Assembly: GCF_900460535.1 (NCBI RefSeq)
Contig: NZ_UHIL01000001.1
Location: 496,001-560,000, forward strand
DNA from: Vibrio parahaemolyticus
Lineage (GTDB): Bacteria > Pseudomonadota > Gammaproteobacteria > Enterobacterales > Vibrionaceae
Direction: 5' to 3'
Length of the DNA: 64,000 nucleotides
Positions 56,745 to 64,000 of this stretch are shown here, piece after piece (within the stretch, counting starts at the first letter, position 1; each line of letters opens with the position of its first letter). The notes beneath the pieces were generated by a model. The model did no database searches, had not been told where the DNA came from, and saw only the letters and a list, made by a program, of their open reading frames with translations. Position numbers and translations under genes: made by a program.

Positions 56745-57554
56745 TTAGTGCTGCGGGTTGTCCGCTAGCCAGTTCGCCATCGCGACGAATTGTTGTAGCG
56801 TTAGGTTTTCTGGACGCATGCTTGGGTTTACACCTAGCTCTTCCAGAACTTCTGAGCTCAACAGAGATTTGTAGCAGTTACGCACGGTTTTACGGCGTTG
56901 GTTAAAGCCTTCACGACAAACTCGATCGAGTAAACGTAGATCTTTCGCTGGGCATGGTAGCTCTTCATAAGGTACTAGGCGAACAACAGCGGAGTCTACT
57001 TTCGGTGGCGGAACAAATGCGGTTGGTGGTACTTCTAGTACAGGTACAACTTTACAGTAGTACTGCGCCATTACCGTTAGACGACCGTAAGCTTTACTAC
57101 CCGGGCCTGCTGCCAAGCGATTCACCACTTCTTTTTGAAGCATAAAGTGCATGTCTTGAATGTCTTTATGGAATTCAAATAGGTGGAACATCAAAGGTGT
57201 AGAGATGTTGTACGGCAAGTTACCGAAGATACGCAGCTTGTTGTTTGGCTTCACTAACTGAGTGAAGTCAAAGCGCATTGCGTCGCCTTCATGAATCGTT
57301 AGTTTGTCTGCCAAATCAGGGTGGTTACGTAAACGCTCGGCTAAGTCACGGTCCAGTTCGATGACGGTGAACTTATCTACTTCACGGCCAACGGGTTCTG
57401 TGATTGCACCAAGACCCGGGCCGATCTCAACCAGATTCTGACCTGGCTTTGGGTTAATTGCTGATACGATGCCATCAATAATGTATGGATCGTTCAGGAA
57501 GTTTTGACCAAAACGTTTACGCGCTTTGTGTCCTAAATGGACATCATTTCTCAT
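56745..57554 (-). CDS. rsmA: 16S rRNA (adenine1518-N6/adenine1519-N6)-dimethyltransferase
   Basis: The 269-residue enzyme (KsgA) dimethylates A1518 and A1519 near the 3' end of 16S rRNA, a late 30S check point. Motifs are [32 protein letters not shown] (SAM), [18 protein letters not shown] and the catalytic [14 protein letters not shown]. The ATG overlaps the pdxA stop by four bases (ATGA), so expression is coupled. Confidence 0.97.
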   Translation of the reverse strand: MRNDVHLGHKARKRFGQNFLNDPYIIDGIVSAINPKPGQNLVEIGPGLGAITEPVGREVDKFTVIELDRDLAERLRNHPDLADKLTIHEGDAMRFDFTQLVKPNNKLRIFGNLPYNISTPLMFHLFEFHKDIQDMHFMLQKEVVNRLAAGPGSKAYGRLTVMAQYYCKVVPVLEVPPTAFVPPPKVDSAVVRLVPYEELPCPAKDLRLLDRVCREGFNQRRKTVRNCYKSLLSSEVLEELGVNPSMRPENLTLQQFVAMANWLADNPQH

Positions 57555-58549
57555 TGTTTCTTCTCTACCAATTCTATCGCATGCGTGAGCGCTGTTCGGA
57601 AGCTCCCTGTATCCGCTTGACCTGTCCCTGCCAGTTCTAATGCAGTACCGTGATCTACCGAGGTTCTAATAAAAGGTAGACCAAGAGTAATGTTTACTGA
57701 ACGCCCAAAGCCTTTGTATTTTAATACTGGCAATACTTGGTCGTGGTACATGCCTAAAACAGCATCTGCATCGTTTAAATATTTTTCATTAAAAATGGTA
57801 TCTGCCGGCAGTGGGCCGATCAGCTTGATACCTTTTTCTTTTTGAATCTTTTCCAGTGTCGGAGTGATGGTTTCGATCTCTTCACGACCTAAACAGCCAT
57901 CTTCACCTGCATGAGGATTAAGCCCGCAAACATAGATGTTTGGCTCTGCGATGGCAAATTTTTCTACGAGGTCTTTATGAAGAATATCGATGATCTTCTC
58001 TAGTCGCTCTTCGGTGACCGCTTTTGACACATACGCCAATGGAATATGTGTGGTAACCAATGCGACACGCAGTCCTTCTGTTGCCAACATCATCACCACT
58101 AACGGTGTATTTGATTTCTCGGCAAAGAATTCAGTATGACCACTGAATGCAACACCTGCGCGATTGATCACCCCCTTGTGAACAGGGCCGGTGACAATAG
58201 CATCAAATTCATCATTCATACAGCCCAAAGCGGCTCTTTCTAGTGTTTTTAATACGTAGTGGCCGTTGGCTTCATTAAGTTGACCAGCAATCGCGTTTTC
58301 CGAAATTTCAACGTGGTCAACGATAAGTGTGCCCGCTTTTTGCGCCTTAGGTGCTTCTTCAGGATTGTAATCAAAGAGTTGGACATCAATGCCAAGCATT
58401 TTGGCGCGTTCCAGCAACATGTTTTTATCTGCGCAGATGACAATCTGGTGTGCCCAATCTTCTTTTGATAGAGCCAGCACTAAGTCAGGGCCGATGCCCG
58501 CAGGTTCCCCTGCGGTTACGACAATTCTGCGAATTGAATTAGTTGTCAT
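57551..58549 (-). CDS. pdxA: 4-hydroxythreonine-4-phosphate dehydrogenase
   Basis: The 332-residue metal-dependent dehydrogenase acts in pyridoxal phosphate synthesis. Family segments are [88 protein letters not shown] and [15 protein letters not shown], including the zinc-binding histidines. Starts at 58549 and 58558 are both possible; both overlap the surA end by about 10-20 bases. GTGGATG upstream favours 58549. The stop overlaps the rsmA start. Confidence 0.95.
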   Translation of the reverse strand: MTTNSIRRIVVTAGEPAGIGPDLVLALSKEDWAHQIVICADKNMLLERAKMLGIDVQLFDYNPEEAPKAQKAGTLIVDHVEISENAIAGQLNEANGHYVLKTLERAALGCMNDEFDAIVTGPVHKGVINRAGVAFSGHTEFFAEKSNTPLVVMMLATEGLRVALVTTHIPLAYVSKAVTEERLEKIIDILHKDLVEKFAIAEPNIYVCGLNPHAGEDGCLGREEIETITPTLEKIQKEKGIKLIGPLPADTIFNEKYLNDADAVLGMYHDQVLPVLKYKGFGRSVNITLGLPFIRTSVDHGTALELAGTGQADTGSFRTALTHAIELVEKKQ

Positions 58550-59822
58550 TGTTGTCATCCACGATTTCAACAAACGCACTTGCACGTAGCTCTTGCATCC
58601 ATGCGCCTGCTTCTTCATTAAACTTACGATTGAACAGAATGCGGTAAGCTTTATTCTTCATTGCTGAATCTGTGCGGTCGACTTGGCGTCGGTCTAACAC
58701 TTCAACAATGTGCCAGCCATGAACCGTTTTGAATGGTTCACTGATTGAGCCAACTGGTAGTGTTTCAACTTGGTGTTTAAATTCAGGAACATAAAGATCT
58801 GGTGTTTGGTAATCAAGTTCACCGTCTTGAGCCGCAGAGCCTGGGTCTTGGCTGTATTGTGAGGCCAATTGAGCAAAGGTCGCTTCGCCAGCTTTGATGC
58901 GACGAACGAATTCATTTAACTGCTTTTTAGCGCCTTCATCACTAAGAATCACGGTTGGTTTGATCAGAATATGGCGAGCGTTAACTTCTGTCACCGCAAC
59001 GGTTTCTAGACCCTTCACATCTTCAATTTTTAGGATGTGGAAACCAACGCCACTACGGAATGGACCAATGATGCTGCCTTTGTTCTGCATCTTGATTTGA
59101 TCAGCAAAGATGGTTGGCATTTCTTCTTTACGCATCCAACCCCAATCACCACCTTGGAGAGCTTTCGGACCTTTAGAGTAGGTGTAAGCCATTTCGGTGA
59201 AGTCTGCGCCGTCGTTCAGTTTTTTAACCAGGGCTTTCGCTTGTGCTTCTACTTCTGATTTATCTTGACCGTCGGTGAAACGCAGTTGGATATGACCGAT
59301 TTTGTATTGCACGGTTGCGTTGGTTTCTTTCGCTAGCTGGTCTGCAAGGCTATCAACTTCTGCTGGAAGGATATTGATTCGGCGACGAACTAGCGCATTA
59401 CGAGCTTCTGACGCTGCAATTTCTTTACGGATTTGCTCGCGGAACTCTGGGTAGCTTAGGCCTTCTGCTTGCACGGATGCTGCCAGTTCTTCCACGCTTT
59501 GGTTATTGTTGCGTGCGATTTCTGCGATGGCTTGGTTTAGACGGTTATCGTCGATGCGTACACCAATACGGTCAGCTTCTTGGCCTTGCAGCGTATCGAT
59601 GATCAGTTTTTCTACCACTTGCTCTTTGAGCACGCTTGCCGAAGGCAGACTTTTTCCGCTTTGACGAGCATTGGCTTGTAGGGTTTTCATCGCAGTATTG
59701 ATGTCGCTTTGTAGAATGACACCGTCGTTAACGATGACAGCAACCTTATCAAGCTCTACCGGTGCTGCTACTGCTCCACAAGAGAGTAGGGTCGTGAATA
59801 AGATTGATTTCCAAATTTTCAT
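58539..59822 (-). CDS. surA: Periplasmic chaperone and peptidyl-prolyl isomerase SurA
   Basis: The 427-residue outer-membrane-protein chaperone has a signal peptide (cleavage near AVAA/PVEL, residue 20). An N-terminal SurA domain begins [19 protein letters not shown]. Two parvulin domains lie at about 170-275 ([30 protein letters not shown]) and 280-385 ([17 protein letters not shown]-like [12 protein letters not shown]), followed by a short C-terminal helix. It delivers beta-barrel proteins such as LptD to the BAM complex. It lies 61 bases after lptD. Confidence 0.97.
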   Translation of the reverse strand: MKIWKSILFTTLLSCGAVAAPVELDKVAVIVNDGVILQSDINTAMKTLQANARQSGKSLPSASVLKEQVVEKLIIDTLQGQEADRIGVRIDDNRLNQAIAEIARNNNQSVEELAASVQAEGLSYPEFREQIRKEIAASEARNALVRRRINILPAEVDSLADQLAKETNATVQYKIGHIQLRFTDGQDKSEVEAQAKALVKKLNDGADFTEMAYTYSKGPKALQGGDWGWMRKEEMPTIFADQIKMQNKGSIIGPFRSGVGFHILKIEDVKGLETVAVTEVNARHILIKPTVILSDEGAKKQLNEFVRRIKAGEATFAQLASQYSQDPGSAAQDGELDYQTPDLYVPEFKHQVETLPVGSISEPFKTVHGWHIVEVLDRRQVDRTDSAMKNKAYRILFNRKFNEEAGAWMQELRASAFVEIVDDNNDN

Positions 59823-59883
59823 TTAAAATTCCGTCAGTATTTTTTGAAGAAGCGTCTTATTTAGAGTAAGACGCTTAATTCGA

Positions 59884-62229
59884 TTAATTGTTCAAATAGA
59901 ATGGGCGACCGTATTTAATCGCGTTGTCGGAACCATCCAGTTCTTTGACTGCTGTACCGGTGCTTTGATTTGTCGCAAAGCCTTGAATACCGAAGTTAAC
60001 ACTAAAGTTGTTTTCGTATTCAGGAGAGGAGCCCGTACTGCCGATGGCTTGATTTTCCCAACCGAGTAATTGGTTAGAGTATGTCAAACCGATGTACCAA
60101 CAATCAGATTGGTAACGCAGGCTTGCTAGCCATTCCATATCGGTATTTTCATTTAGGTCATAGTAGTACTGACCGCTTGCAGACCAGTTACGGTTGAACT
60201 CGTATGCCGCTACGATACCTGCTTGTGAAATACCTTTACGAGTAATAGTGTCGAGGTTTTCGAGAATGATCGTATCTTCGATGTATTCGCGAGTGACATA
60301 GCGGTAGTTACCTTGAATAAAGCCGCCGTTAAACTGATATTCCAACGTACTGTTGGCAAGCTGCATTGAGCTTAAGTCGATGTCGTACTGAACGCCACCG
60401 TGATAGAACAGGTAGTCGTTGTAGTTGAAATCAGCTTCAACTGCCCATGAAGAGTAGTTGGTTGTCTCGTCTGGAATGTTCGGGCTATTGCTGATTTTCG
60501 TCTTCTTATCGAAGTAGTAGATCTGACCAAACGACACGTTCAAACGTTCTTTGTAGTCATCATCAAAGAAGCGCGTACTTGCACCGTAGCTCAACTGGTT
60601 AGCCGATGCGATCTTATCAATACCACTGTACTTACGACTGCGGAATAGACCGTAGTAGTCAGTTTGCAGCAGCGTTGTATCGTAGTTGTAGATGTTGGTT
60701 TGATCTTCTTCTGGTACGTAAAGGTACTGAAGCTGTGGTTCTAGCGTTTGTGTGTAGCCTTTGATCCAACTGGTGTCACGCTCTAAGTAAATCTGAGCAT
60801 GGGTACGAAACTCAGGAATAACACGAGAAACTTGTTCATCAAGCTGGTTTTTCAAGTCCACGTCGGTCAAGCCAGTAAGGTCTTGAGAGTAGTAAGTGGA
60901 AAGTACGCGCGCTTCCGTTGTCCAAGTGGCCCAAGAGTTTGACAGCGGCATGGTTAGTCCCGGCTCTATGTGAACGCGAGTCGCATTTGGTCGAGCGGTA
61001 TCACTAGTGTCAAAACGGCTGACTTGGCTTTTTACGTCGAAGTTAAGGTGATCACCCCACAACGGCGTGTAGTAGTTCAAATCTAATTGAGGAAGCAAAC
61101 GATATGGACGGTTTTCTTCTTTCAAGAGGATTTGGAAATCTCGAACGGTTAAAGACGCATCCCAGAAATCTGAACGGTACTGCACATGTCCTTCTTGGAC
61201 TAACTGGCCGTCTTCACGGTTACCGATGTCAGAGTCCAAATCTAGGAAGTAATCAATGTCACTGACTTGTGAGTAATCAACTTTAACAATCCACTGTTTA
61301 TTGATAATACCATCGTGCTTAACTTGGTAACCCCAGCGAGAATCATCTTGATATTTTTTATCGCTGTTGAGGTATTCGCCTTTCAGTTTACCTTCACCCC
61401 AACCATCGGTTAGGTAACGGAAATCGGTGTCGAGTTTGGTGCCACGTTGCTGCATGTAGAGTGCAGTGAGTGTCATGTCGTATTGAGGTGCGATGTTCCA
61501 GTAAAATGGCACTTCCACTTCCATACCGTCACTAGAACCGTAAGAAAGAGAAGGGAATAGGAAACCGGTTTTACGCGTATTACCAATAGGCATAGTCATG
61601 TATGGCACGTAAAACACGGGCACATCCATGATCTCAAAACGAGGGTGGTGCAGCGTGGCGGTCTCTTCGTCTTGGTCTACGTCAATACCAGACGCAACCA
61701 AACGCCATGAATTATCGCCTTCCGGACATGATGTGATTGAGCCATCTTCTAGTTCATAGACAGACTGACCTGTACGCGCAATGTAAGCAGCAGTACCACG
61801 ACCTTGTTGGCAAAGAAATTGGTATTCGGTGTTTTCAAGCGAGAATGTATCTTGGTTGATGTCGTTGGTAACACGATCTGAACGGGCTTTAACTTGTCCG
61901 TCATTGAAGGTCACGTTGCCTTCTGCCACCACCACGTTGTCTTGTTGGTGCAGGGTTACGCTATCTGCGGTGATTTTCTTCGGACCTTGCGTTACTTGGA
62001 CGTTTCCAGAGTATTGTGCTTTGTCACCATTAATGGCTTGCAGGTTGTCCGCTTCTACCACTACTGGGGTATTAAGAGCGTCCTCCTCGCCACTTGTTTC
62101 GACCAAACATTGATCTGTGGCGGGCATTTCCTGCACACTATCATTTATATTCGCTTCAGCTTGAGTGGTGGGTACAAACAAGGCGGTGCTGATAGAGGCC
62201 GCTATAAATGTGCGGGAGAAATGTTGCAT
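59884..62229 (-). CDS. lptD: LPS-assembly outer-membrane protein LptD
   Basis: The 781-residue protein inserts LPS into the outer leaflet with LptE. After a signal peptide (cleavage near residue 24) comes the OstA/jellyroll domain (about residues 50-200, [32 protein letters not shown]), then the large beta barrel ending GRPFYLNN. Cysteines are at 41, 140, 168 and about 710. The C-terminal pair of adjacent cysteines known in E. coli is a single Cys here (SDCWYIG). lptD leads the surA-pdxA-rsmA-apaG-apaH operon and is divergent to djlA. Confidence 0.96.
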   Translation of the reverse strand: MQHFSRTFIAASISTALFVPTTQAEANINDSVQEMPATDQCLVETSGEEDALNTPVVVEADNLQAINGDKAQYSGNVQVTQGPKKITADSVTLHQQDNVVVAEGNVTFNDGQVKARSDRVTNDINQDTFSLENTEYQFLCQQGRGTAAYIARTGQSVYELEDGSITSCPEGDNSWRLVASGIDVDQDEETATLHHPRFEIMDVPVFYVPYMTMPIGNTRKTGFLFPSLSYGSSDGMEVEVPFYWNIAPQYDMTLTALYMQQRGTKLDTDFRYLTDGWGEGKLKGEYLNSDKKYQDDSRWGYQVKHDGIINKQWIVKVDYSQVSDIDYFLDLDSDIGNREDGQLVQEGHVQYRSDFWDASLTVRDFQILLKEENRPYRLLPQLDLNYYTPLWGDHLNFDVKSQVSRFDTSDTARPNATRVHIEPGLTMPLSNSWATWTTEARVLSTYYSQDLTGLTDVDLKNQLDEQVSRVIPEFRTHAQIYLERDTSWIKGYTQTLEPQLQYLYVPEEDQTNIYNYDTTLLQTDYYGLFRSRKYSGIDKIASANQLSYGASTRFFDDDYKERLNVSFGQIYYFDKKTKISNSPNIPDETTNYSSWAVEADFNYNDYLFYHGGVQYDIDLSSMQLANSTLEYQFNGGFIQGNYRYVTREYIEDTIILENLDTITRKGISQAGIVAAYEFNRNWSASGQYYYDLNENTDMEWLASLRYQSDCWYIGLTYSNQLLGWENQAIGSTGSSPEYENNFSVNFGIQGFATNQSTGTAVKELDGSDNAIKYGRPFYLNN

Positions 62230-62496
62230 TGAATTGAACTTTCCTGTGTCACTACTACTCGATGGCTATAGGGCTTGTTGTACCCTAGCGTCATAGCCAA
62301 ATGAATCAACTATAGTCGCAATTGTCCCAGCGTATTGATTTGCTATGGCATAATGACGACAAAAATAGCTGCAAAGATAAGCAGGCGAAATGGCCTAGCC
62401 GAAATAAAACTAATTCCATTATCATAAAGGAAATCGTTCCATCCGGCACTATAAGACCGTCGTCGTCGATAAAAATTCATTGATAGAGAACACATA

Positions 62497-63351
62497 ATGC
62501 ATATTTTTGGCAAAATTCTGGGTGCCTTTTTTGGCTTGTTACTGGGTGGTCCATTCGGTTTGCTGTTTGGTTTATTTATTGGTCACCAATTCGATAAAGC
62601 CCGACGTTTAAGTCAAGCTGGGTTCTCTACAGGCGGCTTTGGAAAAGGACCGAGTCAGGCACAGCGTCAGGAAGAATTCTTTAAAGCGGCGTTTGCAGTA
62701 ATGGGGCATGTGGCAAAAGCCAAAGGTCAGGTCACTAAAGAAGAGATCCAACTTGCGACTGCCATGATGGATCGTATGAATTTGCATGGCGAACAACGCC
62801 GTGCGGCGCAAGATGCGTTCCGCGAAGGGAAAGAGAGTGATTTCCCATTAGAAGATGTGCTGGTGCGTGTAAAAATCTCGACCGCTGGCCGTTTTGATTT
62901 GCTGCAATTCTTCCTTGAACTGCAAATTTCCGCGGCCTTTGCTGATGGAGCTATCCATCCAAGCGAACGTAATGTGCTGCACAAAATTGCTCGTGGTTTA
63001 GGTTTCTCCTCTGAACAACTAGAGCGTCGCCTGCAGATGCAAGAAGCGGCGTTCCGTTTCCAACATCAAGGTGGTTTCCATGGTCAGCAACAAGGCCAAT
63101 ACCAGTCGTCAGGTTGGCAGCAAGCCTCACAGGCGGATCAATTGGCCGATGCGTACAAAATTTTGGATGTGTCACCAGAGGCGGACGGTAAAACCGTTAA
63201 ACGAGCTTACCGTAAGTTAATGAATGAGCATCACCCTGATAAATTGATGGCCAAAGGTTTACCGCCAGAAATGATGAACGTCGCAAAAGAAAAATCGCAA
63301 GAAATTCAAAACGCATACGATTTAATTAAAAAGGTAAAAGGCTTTAAGTAA
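62497..63351 (+). CDS. djlA: Membrane-anchored DnaJ-like co-chaperone DjlA
   Basis: The 284-residue protein has an N-terminal glycine-rich membrane helix (about residues 4-31, FFGLLLGGPFGLLFGLFIGH) and a TerB-like domain (about 50-175, VMGHVAKAKGQVTKEEIQLA). A Gln-rich linker follows, then the C-terminal J domain (about 215-284, DAYKILDVSPEADGKTVKRA) with the HPD motif in NEHHPDKLM that stimulates DnaK. E. coli DjlA affects capsule signalling through Rcs. Divergent from lptD as in E. coli. Confidence 0.95.
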   Translation: MHIFGKILGAFFGLLLGGPFGLLFGLFIGHQFDKARRLSQAGFSTGGFGKGPSQAQRQEEFFKAAFAVMGHVAKAKGQVTKEEIQLATAMMDRMNLHGEQRRAAQDAFREGKESDFPLEDVLVRVKISTAGRFDLLQFFLELQISAAFADGAIHPSERNVLHKIARGLGFSSEQLERRLQMQEAAFRFQHQGGFHGQQQGQYQSSGWQQASQADQLADAYKILDVSPEADGKTVKRAYRKLMNEHHPDKLMAKGLPPEMMNVAKEKSQEIQNAYDLIKKVKGFK

Positions 63352-63380
63352 GCCAAAATCTAACAAGCAAACTAGAAAGT

Positions 63381-63405
63381 AAAAAGGGCACTTGGTGCCC
63401 TTTTT
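63381..63405. terminator. bidirectional terminator between djlA and the DUF547 gene
   Basis: AAAAAGGGCAC (63381-63391), loop TTG, GTGCCCTTTTT (63395-63405). It is a perfect 11-pair stem with A and T runs, between convergent genes. Confidence 0.9.
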
Positions 63406-63461
63406 TAGCTTTTGGGTTATCGGTGGCTAAAAGCATCTCAAGCTGAACAAGGATGGATAAA

Positions 63462-64000
63462 TCAGTCGGCTTGGTTCAAGCTCCAATCGTAGTCGTACTT
63501 CACCCGACCTGAAAAATGGTTGTATTGTGGCGCGTACTTTCTGATGTGGTTAAACACCTCTTTCTCACCACCAAAATCAACGGCAAACCACTCATAAATT
63601 GAAGATATTTTTGCCGTATCACCTTCAATAGAGACGCCTTTTTTGCTGTTGATAAAGGTCTTTGCGGCACTCTCTAACAAGGTTTGAGTATTCTCAGCGG
63701 TAAAAGCTTGAGTTTGAAGATTCGGGCAGCCTAGGCTTGCACAATTGACAGCGTAGTGCGTTCTTGGGTCTTGCCAGATTGGTCGTAAAATTCGGTGCTC
63801 AATATCATTCAAGGTTAGACTTTTTCCGTTAATGATGATGACATCTTGATCCCATGGGCCAAAGCTAAACAGCCCGCCTAACTTGGTGATCGACGTTATC
63901 GGGTAGTTATCCAAAATTAGGTGAACCGTCAGCGCGTTGTACAGATTTACCCAATACGCGTATTGCTCGGCTTGGCGGTATTGCAATGGATTTAAACTAG
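63462..64000 (-). CDS. DUF547 family protein (partial, 5' end outside window)
   Basis: The frame stays open to the window edge, reading SLNPLQYRQAEQYAYWVNLY upstream of the first internal start codon, so the gene begins beyond base 64000. About 179 residues are visible. DUF547 features are YWVNLYNALTVHLILDNYP, DIEHRILRPIWQDPRTHYA, NCASLGCPNLQ and the C-terminal KYDYDWSLNQ. The conserved NCASLGCP with two Cys, and HxxN-like residues, suggests a transglutaminase-like fold, but no function is proven. Family members are usually secreted; the signal peptide would be in the missing part. Confidence 0.85.
   Translation of the reverse strand, partial: SLNPLQYRQAEQYAYWVNLYNALTVHLILDNYPITSITKLGGLFSFGPWDQDVIIINGKSLTLNDIEHRILRPIWQDPRTHYAVNCASLGCPNLQTQAFTAENTQTLLESAAKTFINSKKGVSIEGDTAKISSIYEWFAVDFGGEKEVFNHIRKYAPQYNHFSGRVKYDYDWSLNQAD

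Overview
The window is chromosomal DNA from a Vibrio species, most likely of the Harveyi clade (V. parahaemolyticus, V. alginolyticus, V. campbellii and relatives). This rests on protein sequences that read as typical Vibrio orthologues (RpoA, ArgR, Mdh, ApaG, the DUF2780 and TIGR03899 proteins) and on gene order. Blocks familiar from E. coli (fklB-ytfB, cpdB, ytfJ-ytfK, msrA-tamA-tamB-ytfP-ppa-fbp-mpl, argR-mdh, ispB-rplU-rpmA-obg, lptD-surA-pdxA-rsmA-apaG-apaH-folA) are joined in a Vibrio arrangement. The species cannot be fixed from the sequence alone. I see no tRNA, rRNA, insertion sequence, prophage or CRISPR array.

Layout. 1-9310: end of the S10 operon (rplP' rpmC rpsQ), the spc operon (rplN to rpmJ, with secY) and the alpha operon (rpsM rpsK rpsD rpoA rplQ), including a clear S4-type pseudoknot leader. 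9400-16230: DUF2780 protein, fklB and ytfB (divergent), an ElaA-type acetyltransferase, dbpA, a Crp/Fnr-like regulator and cpdB. 16450-22390: sulfate assimilation cluster cobA-cysD-cysN-SLC13 permease-cysC. 22470-27350: TIGR03899 gene, a 34-residue membrane ORF, and a five-gene cluster on the minus strand (DUF3299 protein, MacB/FtsX-type ABC permease and ATPase, His-rich DUF2796 protein, small His-containing membrane protein). A perfect Zur-type palindrome lies at the head of this cluster, which resembles the Vibrio zrg zinc system. 27460-39700: ytfJ, ytfK, msrA, tamA-tamB-ytfP, a lipoprotein, ppa, fbp, mpl and ubiX. 39700-43320: TPP riboswitch and thiBPQ. 43340-47670: universal stress protein, fused TRAP permease and TAXI receptor. 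48075-49840: argR and mdh, divergent. 49950-53440: small conserved ORF, ispB, rplU-rpmA and obg. 53630-55395: yjjP-yjjB and folA. 55476-62230: lptD-surA-pdxA-rsmA-apaG-apaH on the minus strand. 62497-64000: djlA and a partial DUF547 gene.

How the genes work together. Most of the window is core machinery: ribosome and RNA polymerase assembly, outer-membrane biogenesis (TamA/TamB, LptD, SurA), sulfate activation (CysDN makes APS, CysC makes PAPS, CobA makes the siroheme precursor for sulfite reductase), thiamine uptake, cell-wall recycling (Mpl) and quinone synthesis (UbiX, IspB). The parts that look most like adaptive traits are the Zur-box zinc cluster, the TRAP-TAXI transporter with a linked universal stress protein, and the SLC13 permease inside the cys cluster. 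I found no convincing wholly new system. The least explained elements are the exporter-fold ABC pair in the zinc cluster, the 34-residue membrane ORF with a Fur-like box, and the Crp-like regulator without the usual cAMP-contact residues.
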